Source of the DNA: Bacteroidales bacterium | Lineage (GTDB): Bacteria > Bacteroidota > Bacteroidia > Bacteroidales > UBA932 | Direction: 5' to 3' | Assembly (NCBI GenBank): GCA_017561665.1 | Contig: JAFZBQ010000002.1 | Coordinates: forward strand, 51,896-115,895 | DNA: 64,000 bases | Shown: positions 60,607 through 64,000 of the stretch, in pieces | How positions within the stretch are numbered: the first letter of the stretch is position 1 | How the letters are laid out: each line of letters starts with the position of its first letter | Notes under the pieces: model-generated | Database searches by the model: none | What the model was told of the DNA's origin: nothing | Seen by the model: only the letters and a program-made list of their open reading frames with translations | Translations under genes and position numbers: made by a program

Positions 60607-61906
60607 TGGTCATAGTCTTTTTGGCGTCCTTGTCAAAGTAAAGTGAACAGTATTTATTTATAAACAGGAAAAATGCGATAAAAACAAAATAGCCCCTCAT
60701 CAACGGCTCAAGCAGAAAACACTCTGTCAGCAAAAAAACCATATACGGCAGAATGGCAAAAAATTTCTTGAACGAGAAATTGCTGTAGAATGGGCGGAAC
60801 AACAAAATGATAAAAAACACTACCCCGACAATTCCATAGGCGATATATGCGGTCAGAAAATCGTTGTGCGTACGGATATGACGCCCCAGGTCAATACACT
60901 CTATCTGCCCGATACCAAATAAATGCTTGATTGGCGACATTTCTGCAAACAAATCAAGTTTTTTGGACCATATAAGAAAACGTCCTCCACCGGATTCTTC
61001 GTCAAACTCCTCCTGAAAACGTTTAACAAGCAGATCCAAGAAACTATATTTATACAAGATGTATATCAGAACACCGGAAGCGGCTATAATAAGCAGTTTG
61101 CCTGTAATTGACATCTTCTTATTGAGTATGACAAACAAAATGCTGCCCAGAGCTGTAGCTATCAAAGCGCCACGGCTTGCATTCATAGCCAAGGTGATAA
61201 AAGAAATTACAATAGTTGCAAGAAGGAACAAACGCAACAGTATCGATTTCTTTTTTCCATCCAGAATGAGATTTGTCGCAATTACTGTTCCACAGCCTAT
61301 GGTACCACCAAAGACATTGGGATTGAGCCAGCCTGAACGGTCAAAATCCTCTGCAGTGTGGGTATATGCATACATAAAATGCTCAATATTGAGCAAGAAT
61401 ACCATACCCAAGATGAAAGACACCAACACAAATCCATAAGCGAATAATGACAATTCCTTCTCCGTTCGGATATATGCGGACAAAATCATTATCATTAAGA
61501 TACCTATCCATAATACCCCGGTTTCTTCAAAATCGAAATACAATAACGATACTACGAAGAAATATGAAAGAGCGATGATGTATATGGCTGGAATATGGAT
61601 CTTAACTCTGGTTAAAAGCCACAAGAAAAGCAGGGCGGCAAAAGGATATACGATAGAAAAAGGCAACAGGCCCACAAAAGAACAATATGATATCGTATAA
61701 AACGCCGTTACCGCAAATGGTGTAAACTCCTTTGCATACACTAGCGGAGCAAAGACCAACCCCAAGTAAACCATACGGATAGCCAAAGGATATTCTTCTA
61801 CCTCCGGCCTCATCATTAACAACGTAAGGATGGCCAGGACGGCATAGTAAATCACTAATCCTATGTTCTTTCCCACTACTGGGGATTGCCTTCCGCTATT
61901 CATCAA
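60596..61906 (-). CDS. Polymerase/ligase of O-antigen type (Wzy_C)
   Basis: 436 residues, about 12 membrane segments. Conserved Wzy_C features: LAMNASRGALIATALGSILFV and, after a large loop with KLDLFAEMSPIKHLFGIGQ, RTHNDFLTAYIAYGIVGVVFF. Polymerises or ligates the repeat unit. Ends 11 bases inside the flippase gene. Confidence 0.85.
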   Translation of the reverse strand: MMNSGRQSPVVGKNIGLVIYYAVLAILTLLMMRPEVEEYPLAIRMVYLGLVFAPLVYAKEFTPFAVTAFYTISYCSFVGLLPFSIVYPFAALLFLWLLTRVKIHIPAIYIIALSYFFVVSLLYFDFEETGVLWIGILMIMILSAYIRTEKELSLFAYGFVLVSFILGMVFLLNIEHFMYAYTHTAEDFDRSGWLNPNVFGGTIGCGTVIATNLILDGKKKSILLRLFLLATIVISFITLAMNASRGALIATALGSILFVILNKKMSITGKLLIIAASGVLIYILYKYSFLDLLVKRFQEEFDEESGGGRFLIWSKKLDLFAEMSPIKHLFGIGQIECIDLGRHIRTHNDFLTAYIAYGIVGVVFFIILLFRPFYSNFSFKKFFAILPYMVFLLTECFLLEPLMRGYFVFIAFFLFINKYCSLYFDKDAKKTMTNGR

Positions 61907-61910
61907 TGAT

Positions 61911-62585
61911 CTATCTCCTTTTTAGCAAAAACTCTGCGTACTCAAAGTCCTCAACGAAATCAATATCAACAGAGCGAATCCTCGGCATTATATAAGCGTA
62001 TGACTTGTCTGTGAAGTATTTCCGCTGGCGGATAATAGAGGTCTTGAATACATAAACAGCACCATTGGGATAGTAGGATACACGGTTGTCCTGACGGTTC
62101 TTCAAGTTGTCTTCAAAGATGTTCACAAAGCGGCCTTCTTCGTCAAGATACTTGTGCCAGGTCACGGGATGCGCCTCCCGGCAATAACTGACTACCGAGT
62201 CGGCACCCTTCTGTTCAAACAAATCCACTGCGCCATCTATATCTTCTGCTATACGCAACGGAGAGGTGGGCTGAAGAACCACAAACGATTCGATGGGTTT
62301 TCCTCCCTCCTTTTCCAGGCGATTTATAGTGTAGATGTAATTATCAACGGCCATTGCGGTGTCGGTTGCGAGTTCGGCAGGACGCATGAAGGGCAACTCC
62401 GCGCCGTATTCAACAGCAATCCGCGCTATCTCCTCGTCTTCTGTTGAGACAATCACGCGATCTATATGCTTTGCCTTCAAGCCTTCCTCTACAGCATAAG
62501 CTATAAGGGGCTTGCCGTTCAATGGTCTGATGTTTTTGCCTGGCAGGCCTTTAGATCCGCCTCTGGCAGGAATAATTGCTATCAT
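61911..62585 (-). CDS. CMP-acylneuraminate synthetase-like cytidylyltransferase
   Basis: 224 residues from ATG 62583-62585; a longer frame reads into ugd. AIIPARGGSKGLPGKNIRPLNGKPLI (about 3-28) is the NeuA/PseF/LegF start. VLQPTSPLRIAEDIDGAVDLF and VDIDFVEDFEYAEFLL complete the pattern. It would activate a nonulosonic acid with CTP. No NeuB, PseI or LegI synthase is seen in this window, so its substrate gene set would be outside or absent. Confidence 0.85.
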   Translation of the reverse strand: MIAIIPARGGSKGLPGKNIRPLNGKPLIAYAVEEGLKAKHIDRVIVSTEDEEIARIAVEYGAELPFMRPAELATDTAMAVDNYIYTINRLEKEGGKPIESFVVLQPTSPLRIAEDIDGAVDLFEQKGADSVVSYCREAHPVTWHKYLDEEGRFVNIFEDNLKNRQDNRVSYYPNGAVYVFKTSIIRQRKYFTDKSYAYIMPRIRSVDIDFVEDFEYAEFLLKRR

Positions 62586-62592
62586 TAGTTTA

Positions 62593-63993
62593 TCAGTCCC
62601 TCTTAAATATATCCCTCGTATATACCTTGTCGGCGACATCGTCCAGGGTTGCGTCGTAGCGGTTGGCTATGATGGCGTTGGAGAGGCGCTTGAATTCGGC
62701 CAGGTCGTTGACGACACGGCTGCCGAAGAAGGTAGAGCCGTCGGCGAGCGTGGGCTCGTAGACGATGACCTTGGCGCCTTTGGCCTTGATGCGCTTCATA
62801 ATGCCCTGGATGGCGCTCTGGCGGAAGTTGTCGCTGCCGGTCTTCATCGTAAGGCGGTAGACGCCCACAACCACTTCGTGTTCTCGGGTGGAATCGTAGG
62901 CGCTGGAGGCGGTGTAATAGCCGGCCTTGCCCAGGACGCGGTCCGCAATGTAATCTTTGCGGGTGCGGTTGGAATCTACGATGGCCTTGATGAGGTTCTC
63001 CGGCACGTCGTTGAAATTTGCCAGCAACTGCTTGGTGTCCTTGGGCAGGCAGTAGCCGCCGTAGCCGAAGCTGGGGTTGTTGTAGTGTGTACCGATACGG
63101 GGATCCAGCCCGACGCCCTCTATGATTGCCTGTGTGTCAAGGCCTTTCATCTCGGCGTAAGTGTCCAGTTCGTTGAAGAAGGACACGCGCAGGGCGAGGT
63201 AGGTGTTGGCGAAGAGCTTGACCGCCTCGGCCTCGGTGCTGCCCATAAAGAGGACGGGGATGTCGCTCTTTAGGGCGCCTTCCTGGAGCAGGGCCGCGAA
63301 TGTCTCGGCGGCCTCGCGGAGGGATGCCCGATCAAGTCGGGCATGACGATCGTCGTCACCCCCGGCGTGCAGAGCGTCACCCACGGCTGCCCGATCAGGT
63401 CGGGCATGACGATCGTCGTCACCCCCGGCGTTCAGAGCGTCACCCACGGCTTGACCGGGGGTCTCGTCGTACCCGACGATGATGCGGCTCGGATACAGGT
63501 TGTCGTACAGCGCCTTGCTCTCGCGCAGGAACTCCGGTGCGAAGATGATGCGCGGAACCACTACCTTGAAACTGCCGTCAGAGAGGCGTTCGCGATAAGA
63601 AAACTTTTCACGGGCGGCGCGGGTATAACCCACCGGGACGGTCGATTTGATGACCATTACCGCATCGGGATTGACCTCCAGCACCAGGTTGATGACCTCC
63701 TCTACGTGAGTGGTATCAAAGAAATTCTTCTTGGGGTCATAGTTGGTGGGGGCGGCAATCACCACAAAGTCTGCGTCGCGATATGCCGCACGGCCATCCA
63801 GCGTAGCAACAAGGTTCAAAGGTTTCTCTGCCAGATACTGCTCTATATACTCGTCTGCTATGGGCGAGATACGGGCGTTTATCTTATCGACCTTTTCCGG
63901 CACAACATCCACGGCGATAACTTGGTGGTGCTGTGCCAGAAGAGTCGCTATAGAAAGGCCTACGTAGCCGGTACCTGCAACTGCTATCTTCAT
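62593..63993 (-). CDS. ugd: UDP-glucose 6-dehydrogenase with repeat-derived insertion
   Basis: 466 residues, longer than the usual about 390-440. NAD loop AGTGYVGLS (about 6-14), [17 protein letters not shown] and [16 protein letters not shown] with the catalytic Cys. Makes UDP-glucuronate. An in-frame insert of about 50 residues (63323-63466), containing two 21-residue copies of [21 protein letters not shown], lies between [10 protein letters not shown] and [16 protein letters not shown]; homologues run straight across. It probably extends a surface loop. Downstream use by the epimerase at the window start is plausible. Confidence 0.92.
   Translation of the reverse strand: MKIAVAGTGYVGLSIATLLAQHHQVIAVDVVPEKVDKINARISPIADEYIEQYLAEKPLNLVATLDGRAAYRDADFVVIAAPTNYDPKKNFFDTTHVEEVINLVLEVNPDAVMVIKSTVPVGYTRAAREKFSYRERLSDGSFKVVVPRIIFAPEFLRESKALYDNLYPSRIIVGYDETPGQAVGDALNAGGDDDRHARPDRAAVGDALHAGGDDDRHARLDRASLREAAETFAALLQEGALKSDIPVLFMGSTEAEAVKLFANTYLALRVSFFNELDTYAEMKGLDTQAIIEGVGLDPRIGTHYNNPSFGYGGYCLPKDTKQLLANFNDVPENLIKAIVDSNRTRKDYIADRVLGKAGYYTASSAYDSTREHEVVVGVYRLTMKTGSDNFRQSAIQGIMKRIKAKGAKVIVYEPTLADGSTFFGSRVVNDLAEFKRLSNAIIANRYDATLDDVADKVYTRDIFKRD
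63323..63466. repeat. Dispersed palindromic repeats with a 63-bp tandem duplication, in ugd
   Basis: Two tandem 63-bp copies (63325-63387 and 63388-63450), each holding one TGCCCGA/TCGGGCA palindrome and a CCCCCGG arm, followed by a part of a third (CCGGGGGTCTC). 63 bases equal 21 codons, so the copies stay in frame with ugd. Only three positions differ by eye between the two copies. Confidence 0.85.
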
Positions 63994-64000
63994 TGATTAA

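Noticed and set aside
63323-63466. The repeat arrays as a CRISPR array.
   Set aside because: Units are short palindromes without regular unique spacers, no cas genes are present, and they lie inside coding genes.

Overview
The window is a surface-polysaccharide region from a member of the Bacteroidetes, probably a gut Bacteroidales. The evidence is a fimbrillin-like lipoprotein with an SxxC lipobox, TAnnTTTG promoter boxes, and dense LicD, VanZ, Caps_synth and MOP-flippase content. I cannot name the genus. Almost every gene is on the minus strand, so the cluster reads from 64000 down to 1. Many genes are coupled by ATGA overlaps.

Region A (about 64000-45242, GC-richer) holds ugd, a CMP-sugar synthetase-like gene, a Wzy-type polymerase, a Wzx flippase, an acetyltransferase, four to five glycosyltransferases, a DegT aminotransferase, a PglC-type initiating transferase, an unusual nucleotidyltransferase, fnlA-fnlB-fnlC (UDP-L-FucNAc), an iron/manganese superoxide dismutase and a small overlapping gene.

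Region B (about 45211-36865) is a defence island. It has a ParB-like protein, a D12 adenine methylase, a PtuA-like ATPase and PtuB-like HNH nuclease (Septu-type), a CAP12-type TIR protein, an OLD-like ATPase/TOPRIM protein, a collapsed IS4-type transposase, and two N-terminal stubs of sugar-nucleotide dehydratases that look like recombination scars.

Region C (36631-18030, AT-richer) is a second polysaccharide locus with its own Wzx and Wzy. It starts with a LicA/LicC/IspD-like/LicD module (phosphocholine-type decoration). It ends with a small acyl-carrier pathway (KAS III, SDR, two ACPs, hydrolase, AAC(3)-like and hexapeptide acyltransferases) that could make a hydroxyacyl group for an amino sugar.

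Region D (17942-13288) is a reverse transcriptase fused to a nitrilase (DRT type 1-like, all catalytic residues present), followed by an HEPN RNase-like protein. Region E (13278-8418) returns to GC-richer sugar genes (Caps_synth, WbuB-like, nucleotidyltransferase, WecA-like, VanZ). Region F (8349-5682) has two stand-alone units: a STAS-HATPase/STAS-like pair with its own promoter and terminator, and an AAA/DUF4143 ATPase preceded by five 22-bp direct repeats. Region G (5673-1) has wbuC, a VanZ gene, a galacturonokinase-like GHMP kinase, a sugar nucleotidyltransferase, a large beta-helix lipoprotein and the start of a sugar-nucleotide epimerase.

A family of short palindromes (arms such as TGCCCGA/TCGGGCA, CCCCCGA/TCGGGGG, TTCCCGG/CCGGGAA) is scattered through the GC-rich parts only. 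It sits in frame inside at least six genes (ugd, fnlA, fnlB, sodB, wecA-like and the epimerase at the window edge). It resembles Rickettsia palindromic elements in behaviour and Neisseria dRS3 in sequence shape. Reads of gene function rest on motifs seen in the translations; no database search was possible.
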